Source: Burkholderia cepacia (GTDB lineage: Bacteria > Pseudomonadota > Gammaproteobacteria > Burkholderiales > Burkholderiaceae). From it: DNA of 64,000 bases. The stretch lies in the NCBI RefSeq assembly GCF_001039005.1, contig NZ_LDWR01000046.1, positions 124,001-188,000 on the forward strand. Reading direction: 5' to 3'. The position numbers were made by a program, and so were the translations under genes. How positions within the stretch are numbered: the first letter of the stretch is position 1; every line of letters starts with the position of its first letter. The notes under the pieces are model-generated. The model was not told the DNA's origin. It saw nothing but the letters and a program-made list of their open reading frames with translations, and ran no database searches. This document shows positions 17,934 through 26,463 of this stretch, piece after piece.

Positions 17934-18446
17934 TCAGACCGCGCCCTTCGCGACTTCTTCCGGTTTCATCTCGACGATCTTGTCGAGCGCGGCCCGCACG
18001 TCGGCCGCATACTTCGCGAGCACCTTCTGCTCAGGCGTCTCGGGCACGAACGGCGGCACCGGCACCGGGTTGCCGTTCTCGTCGACCGCGACGAACACGA
18101 CGAGGCAATCGGTCGTCTGGCGCAGCACGCCGCCCTTCGGATCGCCGGCATGCACGGACACATGGATGTGCATGCTGGTGCGGCCCGTCGCGACGACGCG
18201 CGCCTTCAGCTCGACAAGATTGCCGACCAGGATCGGACGCTGGAAGCGGATGTTGCCGACGCTGACCGTCACGCAATAGCGGCTCGACCAGACGGCCGCA
18301 CACGCATACGCGACCTCGTCGATCCACTTCATCAGCGCGCCACCATGCACCTTGCCGCCGAAGTTCACGGACGACGGCTCGGCGAGGAAGCGGAATACGG
18401 TTTCGGTGCGGTCGAGGGCGGCCGGTACGGGGGACGATTGGGACAT
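17934..18446 (-). CDS. Acyl-CoA thioesterase (hotdog fold, YciA/ACOT type)
   Basis: This 170-residue cytoplasmic hotdog-fold protein is predicted to hydrolyse acyl-CoA esters. NFGGKVHGGALMKWIDEVAY (about 26-45) holds the HGG motif and the central-helix aspartate used for catalysis in this family, and SMHIHVSVHAGDP follows in the second strand pair. The ATG at 18446 is preferred: the longer frame upstream adds an arginine-rich stretch with no homology. Acyl-chain preference is unknown. It faces fumC convergently. Confidence 0.88.
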   Translation of the reverse strand: MSQSSPVPAALDRTETVFRFLAEPSSVNFGGKVHGGALMKWIDEVAYACAAVWSSRYCVTVSVGNIRFQRPILVGNLVELKARVVATGRTSMHIHVSVHAGDPKGGVLRQTTDCLVVFVAVDENGNPVPVPPFVPETPEQKVLAKYAADVRAALDKIVEMKPEEVAKGAV

Positions 18447-18575
18447 CTTGTTGGCTCCAGGCGGCAGGGGCGCTGTAATCGGGCCATTATACGTTGCGCT
18501 GCGGCAACGCGTCGCGGTACGCCCCGTGTGGCGCGGCTGCGGCAGCCGCGCCCGCAACGCACCGGCTGACACCCG

Positions 18576-18716
18576 TCAGCGGCGCACCGTGATGCCCTGG
18601 TCGATCGTCCCGTACATCTCGATGCTGCCGCCCCGCTCGCCGGACGCACCCGCGCCGCCCTGCGCACAGGCCGCACATACGAGCGCGGCCGCCAACAAAC
18701 AGAAAATCGTCTTCAT
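18576..18716 (-). CDS. Very small putative lipoprotein
   Basis: This 46-residue frame starts MKTIFCLLAAALVCAACAQ, a short charged start, a hydrophobic core and a cysteine after VCAA that resembles, imperfectly, a lipoprotein cleavage site. The remaining residues are Gly/Ser rich and end in IDQGITVRR. I do not recognise a family. It is likely a small exported or membrane-anchored protein, but such a short frame needs expression evidence. Confidence 0.5.
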   Translation of the reverse strand: MKTIFCLLAAALVCAACAQGGAGASGERGGSIEMYGTIDQGITVRR

Positions 18717-18845
18717 CGTTGCATCGTGTCCCGTGCGGCGGCCCGCTGCCGCCGCGTCAGGCCATTCTACGCGCGCCCCGCAACAGGTCGCAGTTCCGGT
18801 CCGCCGCATGAATGGTGCCCGCGCCGGCGCCGCTGCATTCGATAT

Positions 18846-18855
18846 TTCAGCTGAA
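18846..18855. promoter_or_regulatory. Palindrome upstream of the ArsR-type gene
   Basis: TTCAGCTGAA is a perfect 10-bp palindrome in an AT-rich patch, 64 bases before the regulator start at 18919. It could be an autoregulatory operator, but nothing beyond symmetry and position supports this. Confidence 0.3.
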
Positions 18856-18918
18856 TCCGAAACATCGAATACCCGCACCCACTACACTGCAACTCATCCC
18901 GCCTGACGAGACACGACG

Positions 18919-19626
18919 ATGACCGATCATGACGACCACCACTTTCCGGGCCTGAGCCGCATCGGCGCACTGATCGCCGACCCCGGGCGCGCCGCGATGC
19001 TGTGGGTGCTGATGGACGGCAGCGCACGGCCGGCCGGCGAACTGACGATGATCGCGGGGCTGTCGCCGTCCGCCGCAAGCGCCCACCTCGCGCGGCTGAC
19101 CGAAGGCGGCCTGCTCGCGCTCGACGTGCGCGGCCGGCACCGCTACTACCGCATCGCATCGGCCGACATCGCGGCGTCGCTCGAAGCGCTCGCGAACGTT
19201 GCCCGCGCGGCCGCGCCGCACCGCCCGGTTCCGCCGCCGTCGCGCACGGTGCCGGCCGAACTGCGCTATGCGCGCACCTGCTACGACCACATGGCCGGCG
19301 AACTCGCGGTGCGCATCTTCGACGGGCTCACCGCGCGCGGCTGGCTGCTCGCCGACGGCGATGCGATCGAGACCACCGAACTCGGTACCCAGGCGCTCGC
19401 GCAATGGGGCATCGACGTCGCGCAGCAGCGCACGCGCCGGCGCCGCTTCGCGTGCGGCTGTCTCGACTGGAGCGAGCGGCGCTCGCATCTCGGCGGCGCG
19501 CTCGGCGCGGCGCTGCTCGAGAGCTTCTGCGCGCACGGCTGGATCGAGCGCTCCGCACGGCCGCGCGTGCTGCGCGTAACCGTGCCCGGACAGCAGGTTT
19601 TCGACGGGTGGCTTACGTCAGCTTGA
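18919..19626 (+). CDS. ArsR-type winged-helix transcriptional regulator
   Basis: The 235-residue protein has an N-terminal winged helix (about residues 12-95) with IADPGRAAMLWVLMDG, AGLSPSAASAHLARL and the wing ALDVRGRHRYYRIA, the standard ArsR layout. The C-terminal half (about 110-235) holds RRFACGCLDWSERRSHLGGA and is longer than a minimal ArsR protein, probably a ligand-binding or dimerisation domain. The cysteine pair CGC near 175 could bind metal or sense redox, which is speculative. It precedes the large FecR-type gene. Confidence 0.85.
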   Translation: MTDHDDHHFPGLSRIGALIADPGRAAMLWVLMDGSARPAGELTMIAGLSPSAASAHLARLTEGGLLALDVRGRHRYYRIASADIAASLEALANVARAAAPHRPVPPPSRTVPAELRYARTCYDHMAGELAVRIFDGLTARGWLLADGDAIETTELGTQALAQWGIDVAQQRTRRRRFACGCLDWSERRSHLGGALGAALLESFCAHGWIERSARPRVLRVTVPGQQVFDGWLTSA

Positions 19627-19788
19627 CGCCGGCATTGCGGCTGCACGACAACGGCGCGCGATGGACAGGTTTTGTTACATCGCGTGCCATCCGGCTTACA
19701 AAACACAGAGCATTGAAACAGGCCGAGCGGATATTGTGAACTCAACGGCACGAATCGACGCGCCGCGATAACGACGAAGACGCTCATC

Positions 19789-22323
19789 ATGGCCACCCTG
19801 TTCACGCTCAAGCGAACCGCCCGCTACACGCTGCTCGCGTTCGTCGCGCTTGCGGCACTGCCCCCCGCATTCGCGCAATCGTCTGATGCCCCGCCGTATG
19901 CGGCCGCGGCCCGGCAACCGGGCGGCGACCCGCCCGGCCGCGTCGCGCGGCTCAATTACCTGTCGGGCGCCGTGACGACCGAACCGGCCGGCACCGATAC
20001 CTGGTCGTATGCCGCCGTGAACCGGCCGCTGACGACCGGCGACCAGCTCTGGAACGATGCCGGCGCGCGCTCGGAACTGCACATCGGCTCGACCGCGGTA
20101 CGGCTCGGCGATTCGACGAGCCTGTCGGTGCTGAACCTCGACGACACGACGACGCAGCTGAAAGTGGGCCTCGGCACCGTATCGACGCACGTGCGCGAAT
20201 TGCCGGCCGGCGGGTCGTACGAAATCGACACGCCGAACCTCGCGCTCGGCATCACGGGCCCCGGCGAATATCGTGTCGACGTCGCGCCGAACGGCGCGAG
20301 CACGGCGGTCACGGTGCGCAGCGGCAGCGCGACCGTCTACGGCAGCAACGGGCAGTACCCGCTGTCGCCCGGGCAGCAGGTCGTATTCACGGGCACCGAC
20401 CTGCAGGTCGCGCAGCAATCGGCCGCCCCCGGCCCCGATGCACTCGACCAGTGGGCCGCCAGCCGCGACGCGGCCGAGGAGCGCTCGGTGTCGGCCCGAT
20501 ACGTGTCCCGCGACATTCCCGGCTACCAGGATCTCGACGCGAACGGCACGTGGCGCGAAACCCCGAATTACGGCTCGGTCTGGGTGCCGAACGATACGCC
20601 GGCCGACTGGGCGCCGTATCACGATGGCCACTGGATCTGGCAGGCACCGTGGGGCTGGACGTGGGTCGACGACGCCCCGTGGGGCTTCGCACCGTATCAC
20701 TACGGCCGCTGGGCATACGTGGACGACAGCTGGGCATGGGTGCCGGGCCCGATGGTCGTCAGCCAGCCGCCTGTCTATGCGCCGGCGCTCGTCGCGTTCG
20801 TGGGCGGTGGCGGCGGTCCCGACTGGAGCGTCGCGCTCACGGTCGGCGGCGTCGCCGCGGCCGGTTGCGCATGGTTCGCGCTCGGCCCCGGCGAACCGTG
20901 GCACCCGGGCTGGGGCGGCTGGAGCCCGCACTACTACGACCGCGTGAACCGCAACATCGTGGTGAACAACGTCAACGTCAACGTGAACAAGACCGTGAAC
21001 GTGACGAACATCACGAATATCACCAACATCAACAAGACGTACGTGAACTTCCGTGCGCCGCACGCCATCACGGCCGTGCCGGCCTCCGCGTTCGTGCACG
21101 GCCAGCCCGTCGCGCACTTCTCGCAGCACGTCGATCCGCAGCAATGGCGCAATGCGCACGTGATGTCGGGCACACCCGGCATTGCACCGGTGCGCCAGAG
21201 CTTTACCGGCGGGCTGCGCAATGCCAGCTACCGTCCGCCGGCGGCGATCGCACAGCATCCGTACATCGCGACGCGCAATCCCGCCGTGCCGGCCGCGTAT
21301 CGCGACCAGGCCGCTGCCCACCTCGCACAGCAAGGCGGGCGCGTACCGGGTGCCGGCGCTCCTGTCGTGAAGACGAACGTGCCGGCCGATTATGCGGCTC
21401 GCCCGGTCCACGTTCCGGGCAACCCGAACGGCGGCGCATGGGCGATGCACAACGTGCAGCTCGTGAATCCGCACGGCCCTGTCGTGCAGCCGGCACGTGC
21501 GCCGCGTGAAGGCCAGCCGCCCGCCGTGCAGGCCGCACGGCCGGGCACACCGGTATCGGGCGCGCCGAACGCCGCGCGGCCGGCGAACGGCGAAAACCCC
21601 AATGCACCGCGCTTCGCGAACGGCGGTATGCCGCAGGCTCCCGGCACGCCGGCGCCGCATCAGGCATTCGGGCCCGGCAACGGCGTCCCGCATCCGCCGA
21701 CGGCCGGCAACGCGCTGCCGGGCATCGGCAACGCGCGCGCGGCCGAGGCCCCGTCGCCCGCGTGGATGCAGCCGCACGCTCCGATGGACCGCCAGCGCTC
21801 CGCCCCGCCGACCGCACTGCATGCGGCAGGACAGAATGCGCTGCCGCCGGTGCGCAGCGCGGCGGTCCCGCGTCAGGAAGGCGTGCCGGCCCCGCAGGGC
21901 GCGCAGGGCTTGCAGCCCGGCGGCCGGAACGAAGCGCCGCGCGCGCTTCCGCAACCGCGGTTCGACAATACGGCGCAGATTCCGCAGCCGCGTCCGCGCC
22001 CCGACATCCCGACGCCGGCCCAGCATGCACAGCCGCAACCGGAACGGGCCGCCCCGGCACCGCGACCGCGCCCCGACTTCGCGCAGCCCGCGCCGCACCG
22101 CGATGTCGCGCCGCCGCGCGTGAACGAGTACCGTCCGCCAGCCCCCGCCGTGCATGAAATGCCGCGCCCGCAGCCGCAGCCGCAGCAGCCGCGCATGGAG
22201 CCGCGGCCGTCGATGCCCGCGCCGCACGTGGAACCGCGGCCGCAACCGGCGCCGCACGTCGAGGCACCGCGCCAGAACAACCCGCCGCCGCAAGGCGGTC
22301 ACGAAGAGCGGCACCGCCAGTAA
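19789..22323 (+). CDS. Large secreted FecR/DUF6600-domain protein with proline-rich tail
   Basis: The 844-residue protein has a signal peptide (cleavage probably after AFA near 28) and a FecR-like beta domain (about 40-200, with ARSELHIGSTAVRLGDSTSL). A tryptophan-rich segment follows (about 255-320) with repeated WxPY and HWIWQAPWGW-type motifs, as in DUF6600 proteins. Then comes an Asn/Val low-complexity stretch (about 382-420), and from about 540 a long Pro/Ala/Gln-rich tail. It looks like a secreted, partly disordered cell-envelope protein. No sigma factor of the FecI type is encoded beside it, so a classical FecIR signalling role is unlikely. Confidence 0.8.
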   Translation: MATLFTLKRTARYTLLAFVALAALPPAFAQSSDAPPYAAAARQPGGDPPGRVARLNYLSGAVTTEPAGTDTWSYAAVNRPLTTGDQLWNDAGARSELHIGSTAVRLGDSTSLSVLNLDDTTTQLKVGLGTVSTHVRELPAGGSYEIDTPNLALGITGPGEYRVDVAPNGASTAVTVRSGSATVYGSNGQYPLSPGQQVVFTGTDLQVAQQSAAPGPDALDQWAASRDAAEERSVSARYVSRDIPGYQDLDANGTWRETPNYGSVWVPNDTPADWAPYHDGHWIWQAPWGWTWVDDAPWGFAPYHYGRWAYVDDSWAWVPGPMVVSQPPVYAPALVAFVGGGGGPDWSVALTVGGVAAAGCAWFALGPGEPWHPGWGGWSPHYYDRVNRNIVVNNVNVNVNKTVNVTNITNITNINKTYVNFRAPHAITAVPASAFVHGQPVAHFSQHVDPQQWRNAHVMSGTPGIAPVRQSFTGGLRNASYRPPAAIAQHPYIATRNPAVPAAYRDQAAAHLAQQGGRVPGAGAPVVKTNVPADYAARPVHVPGNPNGGAWAMHNVQLVNPHGPVVQPARAPREGQPPAVQAARPGTPVSGAPNAARPANGENPNAPRFANGGMPQAPGTPAPHQAFGPGNGVPHPPTAGNALPGIGNARAAEAPSPAWMQPHAPMDRQRSAPPTALHAAGQNALPPVRSAAVPRQEGVPAPQGAQGLQPGGRNEAPRALPQPRFDNTAQIPQPRPRPDIPTPAQHAQPQPERAAPAPRPRPDFAQPAPHRDVAPPRVNEYRPPAPAVHEMPRPQPQPQQPRMEPRPSMPAPHVEPRPQPAPHVEAPRQNNPPPQGGHEERHRQ

Positions 22324-22341
22324 GTGCCGCAAACATGAAAC

Positions 22342-22380
22342 AAAAAGGCCCGACCGGCATCAGCCGGTCGGGCCTTGTTT
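22342..22380. terminator. Bidirectional intrinsic terminator
   Basis: A 14-bp perfect stem (22345-22358 with 22363-22376) has AAAAA on the left and TTGTTT on the right. It serves the convergent FecR-type gene and thyA. Confidence 0.88.
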
Positions 22381-22423
22381 CTGCGGGCACGAATCGATGA
22401 AATCGCGCGCCCGAGCCGGGCAA

Positions 22424-23395
22424 TCAGACGGCCATCGGCGCGGTCAGCGGCTCATGGTGACGGTAGCCGACGAGCGAAAAATCGGACGGTTCGATCTGCT
22501 CCAGCCACTCGGGCGCGTAGACGCCCGTCTTCGCGTATTCGGGTACACGCTCGGCGATCTCAAGCCGCGGGCTTTCGTACGGCTCGCGCGTGAGCTGCTG
22601 CTGCAGCATGTCGAGCTGGTTCTCGTAGATGTGCGCGTCGCCGATGAAATACGTGAACCAGCGCGGCGTGTAGCCCGTCAGCCGGCCGACGAGCGACAGC
22701 AATGCCGCCCCTTCCGTCAGGTTGAACGGCGTGCCGAGTCCGACGTCGTTGCTGCGGATGTACAGGCACAGCGAGATCTCGCGCTTCGTCGCATTCGGCA
22801 GGAACTGGTACAGCAGGTGACACGCGGGCAGCGCGATCTGATCGAGCACGGCCGGATTCCACGCGTGAAACAGGATCCGACGGTCGGCCGGGTTCTCCAT
22901 GATCGTGTCCAGGCATTGGCGCAACTGGTCGATCGCCTTGTACAGCAGCACCTTCGGCGCGCCGTCTTCGTCGAAACGCGTGACGATCCGGAAGCCGCGG
23001 CGCGTCGCATCGGCGATCTGCGCGTCGGCGCCCGCGTCGAGCACCTTGTAGCCCGGCCACTGGCGCCATTGCACGCCGTACACGTCGCCGAGATCGTCGA
23101 CGCCCTGGCGATACGGGTTCGCAAGCCACTGCGCGTTCGCGTTCGCGTTCGCGTCCCATACCTTGCAGCCGAGCGCACGAAACTCGGCCGCGCTGCGCGA
23201 TGCGCGCAGGAAACCGACCAGTTCGCCGATCGCGGACTTGAACGCGAGCTTCTTGGTCGTCACGGCCGGGAAGCCCTGCTGCAGGTCGAAGCGCAGCATC
23301 GCGCCCGGCATGCTGATGGTGCGGATCCCCGTGCGGTTCTCCTGCCAAGTGCCGGTATCGAGAATGGTACGAACGAGGTCGAGGTACTGTTTCAT
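22424..23395 (-). CDS. thyA: Thymidylate synthase ThyA
   Basis: ThyA methylates dUMP to dTMP using methylene-tetrahydrofolate, which leaves as dihydrofolate for FolA. The 323 residues make it the long type (E. coli has 264), with an insertion after DVYGVQWRQWPG as in Lactobacillus enzymes. The catalytic cysteine is in LPACHLLYQF near 199, and SNDVGLGTPFNLTEGAALL and HIYENQLDMLQQQLTREP complete the active site. A (GCGTTC) hexanucleotide repeat at 23133-23156 encodes DANANANA. folA lies 2.5 kb away. Confidence 0.96.
   Translation of the reverse strand: MKQYLDLVRTILDTGTWQENRTGIRTISMPGAMLRFDLQQGFPAVTTKKLAFKSAIGELVGFLRASRSAAEFRALGCKVWDANANANAQWLANPYRQGVDDLGDVYGVQWRQWPGYKVLDAGADAQIADATRRGFRIVTRFDEDGAPKVLLYKAIDQLRQCLDTIMENPADRRILFHAWNPAVLDQIALPACHLLYQFLPNATKREISLCLYIRSNDVGLGTPFNLTEGAALLSLVGRLTGYTPRWFTYFIGDAHIYENQLDMLQQQLTREPYESPRLEIAERVPEYAKTGVYAPEWLEQIEPSDFSLVGYRHHEPLTAPMAV
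23133..23156. repeat. Hexanucleotide tandem repeat inside thyA
   Basis: Three perfect GCGTTC units (23133-23150) and a fourth with one change (GCGTCC, 23151-23156) run head to tail. In thyA they read as alternating Asn-Ala after Asp-Ala, so unit gain or loss would keep the frame. Confidence 0.85.
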
Positions 23396-23436
23396 GCGGG
23401 TTCCTTCGGCCGCGAGGGCGGCCGTACCCGCCAATT

Positions 23437-24834
23437 TTAGCAAGCGTGATGCGGAAGCTCCGGCAACGGCGCCGAAAACCCTGCCAGCGTGTCGCCGCGA
23501 TCGCGCATTCCGTGCGCGCACATCAGCCGGTAGAGCGTGACGCGCGACACGCCGAGTTCGCGTGCGGCATCCGCGAAACGGCCGCGATGGCGCAGCAGCG
23601 CCTGCTCGATCACCTGCCGCTCGGCCGCCTCCCGCGCCTCCAGCAGCGACACGGGCGCGAGCGTCGCGTATTCGTTCAGTTCGAGGTCGGCCGCGGTGAT
23701 CATCCGGCCCTCCGACATCACGATCGCGCGGCGCACGCGGTTGATCAGCTCGCGCACGTTGCCCGGCCACGAATAACCGTACAGCGCGGCCACCGCGTCA
23801 GGGGAAAAACCGCGCAGGCGGCGATGCGCATCGCCCTTGAAGCGCTCGAGCATGTGACGCGCGAGCACCTCGATGTCCTTGCCGCGCGCACGCAGCGGCG
23901 GCTCCTCGATCTTCAGCACGCACAGGCGGTGGTACAGGTCCTCGCGGAACCGCCCTTCGCGCAACGCCGCTTCCATGTCCACGTGCGTCGCGCAGATCAC
24001 GCGCACATCGACGGGCACCGACACGTGCGCACCGAGCCGCTCGATCTTGCCTTCCTGCAGGAACCGCAGCAGGCTTGCCTGGCTTTCGAGCGGCAGGTCG
24101 CCGATCTCGTCGAGAAACAGCGTGCCGCCGTTGGCGGCCTCGACGCGGCCGATCTTGCGCTGGTTCGCGCCGGTGAACGCGCCGCGCTCATAGCCGAACA
24201 ACTCGGCCTGCAGCAGCGTCGACGGGATCGCCCCGCAATTGATCGCGATGAACGGCGCCTGTGCACGCGATGAACGTTCGTGAATCGCGACCGCCGTCAG
24301 TTCCTTGCCCGTGCCCGATTCGCCGGAGATGAACACCGGCGCATCGGTCGTCGCGACGCGGCGAATCGTCCTGAAGAGCCCGAGCATCGCATCGCAGGTG
24401 CCGACCATCTCGCCTTCGCTGCGCCCTGCGCCGACGGGCGGCGCAACGGAATCGGTCAGCGCGACCATGCCGTGCGCATGACCGACGGTCTCGACGATCC
24501 GCGACGTCTCGTACGGCATCGTCACGTAGTCGAAGCAATAGTCGCGAATGAGATGGCGCAGCGTCGCGTCCTGCAACTGGCCGCGCCGCGTCGCCGCGAT
24601 CCAGCCGATGTGCTGAATGGTCAGACATGATTCGAGTTCGCGCAGGTCCGACGGCTTGAAGCCCGGCGAAAAATCGAGCAGGCCGGCCGTTGCAACACCG
24701 TGCTGCACGACGCGTCGTACGTCGCGCACGGTCTCTGCGAGATCGACACGCCAGCCGCATTCATCGAAATGGCCGCGCAATGCGTCGTTCGGTTCGCGCG
24801 AATAGTAGATCACGTGCCGCTGATCGGCTCCCAT
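23437..24834 (-). CDS. Sigma-54-dependent enhancer-binding regulator, VpsR/BerB-like
   Basis: The 465-residue regulator has an atypical receiver-like N-domain (about 8-125, with a possible phospho-acceptor in GLLDFS near 55). A central AAA+ domain carries Walker A GESGTGKE (near 168), the sigma-54 contact loop GAFTGA (near 220) and Walker B GGTLFLDEIGDLP. A C-terminal Fis-type helix-turn-helix ends in ARELGVSRVTLYRLMCAHG. The N-domain resembles VpsR and the Burkholderia c-di-GMP effector BerB, which control exopolysaccharide and biofilm genes; the exact orthology is from memory. It lies between thyA and a divergent small secreted gene with a candidate sigma-54 promoter. Confidence 0.88.
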   Translation of the reverse strand: MGADQRHVIYYSREPNDALRGHFDECGWRVDLAETVRDVRRVVQHGVATAGLLDFSPGFKPSDLRELESCLTIQHIGWIAATRRGQLQDATLRHLIRDYCFDYVTMPYETSRIVETVGHAHGMVALTDSVAPPVGAGRSEGEMVGTCDAMLGLFRTIRRVATTDAPVFISGESGTGKELTAVAIHERSSRAQAPFIAINCGAIPSTLLQAELFGYERGAFTGANQRKIGRVEAANGGTLFLDEIGDLPLESQASLLRFLQEGKIERLGAHVSVPVDVRVICATHVDMEAALREGRFREDLYHRLCVLKIEEPPLRARGKDIEVLARHMLERFKGDAHRRLRGFSPDAVAALYGYSWPGNVRELINRVRRAIVMSEGRMITAADLELNEYATLAPVSLLEAREAAERQVIEQALLRHRGRFADAARELGVSRVTLYRLMCAHGMRDRGDTLAGFSAPLPELPHHAC

Positions 24835-25204
24835 ATCCTCACCCCGTTCATCAACCGTCTAACGATTGCCGCGCACGCCAGGAAGGTCACGTGCGAAAAG
24901 GATCGAATCGGGTCAGCCTAGGGCAGATCGATTCGCCATGCCGATGCGCGGCAACGCAAAGCCTCGCATGATGGCGCTTATCTCGCGTCCAGTTATTTTG
25001 GTCACGACAGCTTAGTTATAGGCACCGAATACGACAAACCGATTTCAGCGCCATGGGCGATACGGCCGAATCGCTCAGGAGGTCGATGCATGTCAATCAT
25101 CTGCACATAGCACTTGTGCAGCGAAGCGTTCTTTCATCAACACATGCGCAGATTTTCATCCTTGAAGCGTATCGATTGAATCCGCAGTATTCCCGAGCCC
25201 CCTC

Positions 25205-25238
25205 GTTTCACGTCTGAAACATTTTCAGGCGTTTTCAG
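25205..25238. promoter_or_regulatory. Clustered TTTCA/TGAAA half-sites, candidate enhancer
   Basis: GTTTCA-N4-TGAAAC (25205-25220) overlaps CTGAAA-N3-TTTCAG (25214-25228). Another TTTCAG lies at 25233-25238, exactly 10 bases after the previous one. Such phased inverted half-sites about 60-90 bases before a -24 element are where enhancer-binding proteins usually sit. Binding is not shown. Confidence 0.45.
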
Positions 25239-25294
25239 CCACAATTCTCAACGCTTGCGCACGAATCGCAGTTGCGACAACGGTCCCGGCGCGA

Positions 25295-25310
25295 TGGCAT
25301 GTATTTCGCT
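25295..25310 (+). promoter_or_regulatory. Candidate sigma-54 (-24/-12) promoter
   Basis: TGGCAT (25295-25300), five bases, then TCGCT (25306-25310) keeps the essential GG-N10-GC spacing of sigma-54 promoters and differs from the TGGCAC-N5-TTGCT consensus at two places. The ATG of the secreted protein is 30 bases downstream, leaving room for a normal start and ribosome binding site (CGGAGG). Confidence 0.55.
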
Positions 25311-25339
25311 GAATACGGAATACACCGGAGGCCGCAACC

Positions 25340-25666
25340 ATGCGCAAACATCCTTTACTTTCTTTCGTATCGATGGCAATTGCGCTCGTGGCCGCGGGCC
25401 CGCTCGCGTCGGCGTACGCAGACGAAAGCGTGACGCCGGATCGCGCGATGCTGCTGGCCGAAAATGCGCCGAGCATGCAGCACGGCAACGGGTTCGGCAT
25501 CGTGACCGTGTCGGCACCGCAATCGCAGTCGACCGGCAAGACTTCGGTGACGCTGTGGGACGAGATCCCCCCGCCGCCCCAGTTGCCGATGCCGCTCCCG
25601 GTTCCGCAATCAGGCGACGTGCAGCACGCGATGGAACACAACGCGCAAGGCAGTACGCGTCAGTGA
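25340..25666 (+). CDS. Small secreted proline-rich protein, function unknown
   Basis: The 108-residue protein has a signal peptide (MRKHPLLSFVSMAIALVAAG, cleavage likely after AYA near 27). The mature part has no cysteines and holds a proline-rich patch (WDEIPPPPQLPMPLPVP, about 73-89). I do not recognise a family. It diverges from the sigma-54 regulator and sits behind a candidate sigma-54 promoter, so it may be that regulator's target. CGGAGG precedes the ATG at 25340. Confidence 0.7.
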   Translation: MRKHPLLSFVSMAIALVAAGPLASAYADESVTPDRAMLLAENAPSMQHGNGFGIVTVSAPQSQSTGKTSVTLWDEIPPPPQLPMPLPVPQSGDVQHAMEHNAQGSTRQ

Positions 25667-25768
25667 TCCATACGCCGACCCATTCGATAAGGATCCCGTA
25701 TTGATTTGAACAGGCCGGAAGCATCGATCCGAACCGGTGTCGCCGATCCCGCAACACGAAACGGTTTT

Positions 25769-25798
25769 GTGCTCCGTCCCCCGGCGGGCACTTTTTTT
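25769..25798 (+). terminator. Intrinsic terminator before folA
   Basis: GTGC (25769-25772) and GCAC (25788-25791) close an imperfect GC-rich stem that is followed by seven T residues. It probably ends the transcript of the small secreted gene. The rest of the 25667-25945 gap holds only a possible folA -10 element, TAGAAT at 25905-25910. Confidence 0.65.
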
Positions 25799-25945
25799 AT
25801 TCAGTCCGTCGCCGCGACGCATTGCATCGCGTGTCGCGGCACGCAACGCAAGAGCGCGGACGCATGCAAGTGCGCGCGGAATCCGGCACATGTCGCCGTT
25901 CCGGTAGAATCGGCGCCATTCCGGTTTTCCTCTTCCCCGACCTTC

Positions 25946-26446
25946 ATGACGACGTTGACCCTGATCGTCGCGCGTGCCCGCAACGGCATCATCGGCCGCG
26001 ACAACCAGTTGCCCTGGAAACTTCCCGAAGATCTCGCCTTCTTCAAGCGCACGACGATGGGCGCGCCGATCGTGATGGGCCGCAAGACCCACGAGTCGAT
26101 TGGCCGGCCGCTGCCGGGCCGTCGCAATATCGTCGTCACGCGCGACGCGGCGCGTCGCTTCGATGGCTGCGACACGGTCACGTCGCTCGCCGATGCACTG
26201 GCGCTCGCCGCGCGCGACGGCGTGCCCGAGGCATTTCTGATCGGCGGCGCGCAACTCTACGCGGAAGGTCTCATGCTCGCCGACAAGCTGGTCGTCACCG
26301 AAATCGATGCCGACTTCGACGGCGACGCATCGTTCCCGGCGCCCGACGCCGCGCACTGGCAGGAAGTCTCGCGCGAAGCGCACGAGGCGGCCGCGCCGAA
26401 CACGTTCGGCTATGCGTTCGTCGTCTACGCGCGCAAGCACGGCTGA
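25946..26446 (+). CDS. folA: Dihydrofolate reductase FolA
   Basis: FolA reduces dihydrofolate to tetrahydrofolate with NADPH, recycling the product of ThyA; it is the target of trimethoprim. The 166-residue length is standard. NGIIGRDNQLPWKLPEDLAFFK (positions about 13-34) holds the substrate-binding loop with Trp22 and the catalytic acid at about 27. GRKTHESIGRPLPGR and FLIGGAQLY form the cofactor pocket. The ATG at 25946 gives the expected short N-terminus. A bidirectional terminator follows. Confidence 0.96.
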   Translation: MTTLTLIVARARNGIIGRDNQLPWKLPEDLAFFKRTTMGAPIVMGRKTHESIGRPLPGRRNIVVTRDAARRFDGCDTVTSLADALALAARDGVPEAFLIGGAQLYAEGLMLADKLVVTEIDADFDGDASFPAPDAAHWQEVSREAHEAAAPNTFGYAFVVYARKHG

Positions 26447-26463
26447 CGCGTCGCGCGCAATGA

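Larger units (their letters stand above)
24835..25339. other. 505-bp divergent regulatory region
   Basis: No gene is evident in this unusually AT-rich stretch between the sigma-54 regulator (-) and a small secreted protein (+). It contains several TGAAA/TTTCA half-sites (25206-25238), a candidate sigma-54 promoter (25295-25310) and scattered stops in all frames. It is the longest non-coding interval in the window. Confidence 0.7.

Noticed and set aside
23133..23156. A CRISPR-like or satellite repeat
   Set aside because: It consists of short in-frame hexamers within an essential gene, with no spacers.
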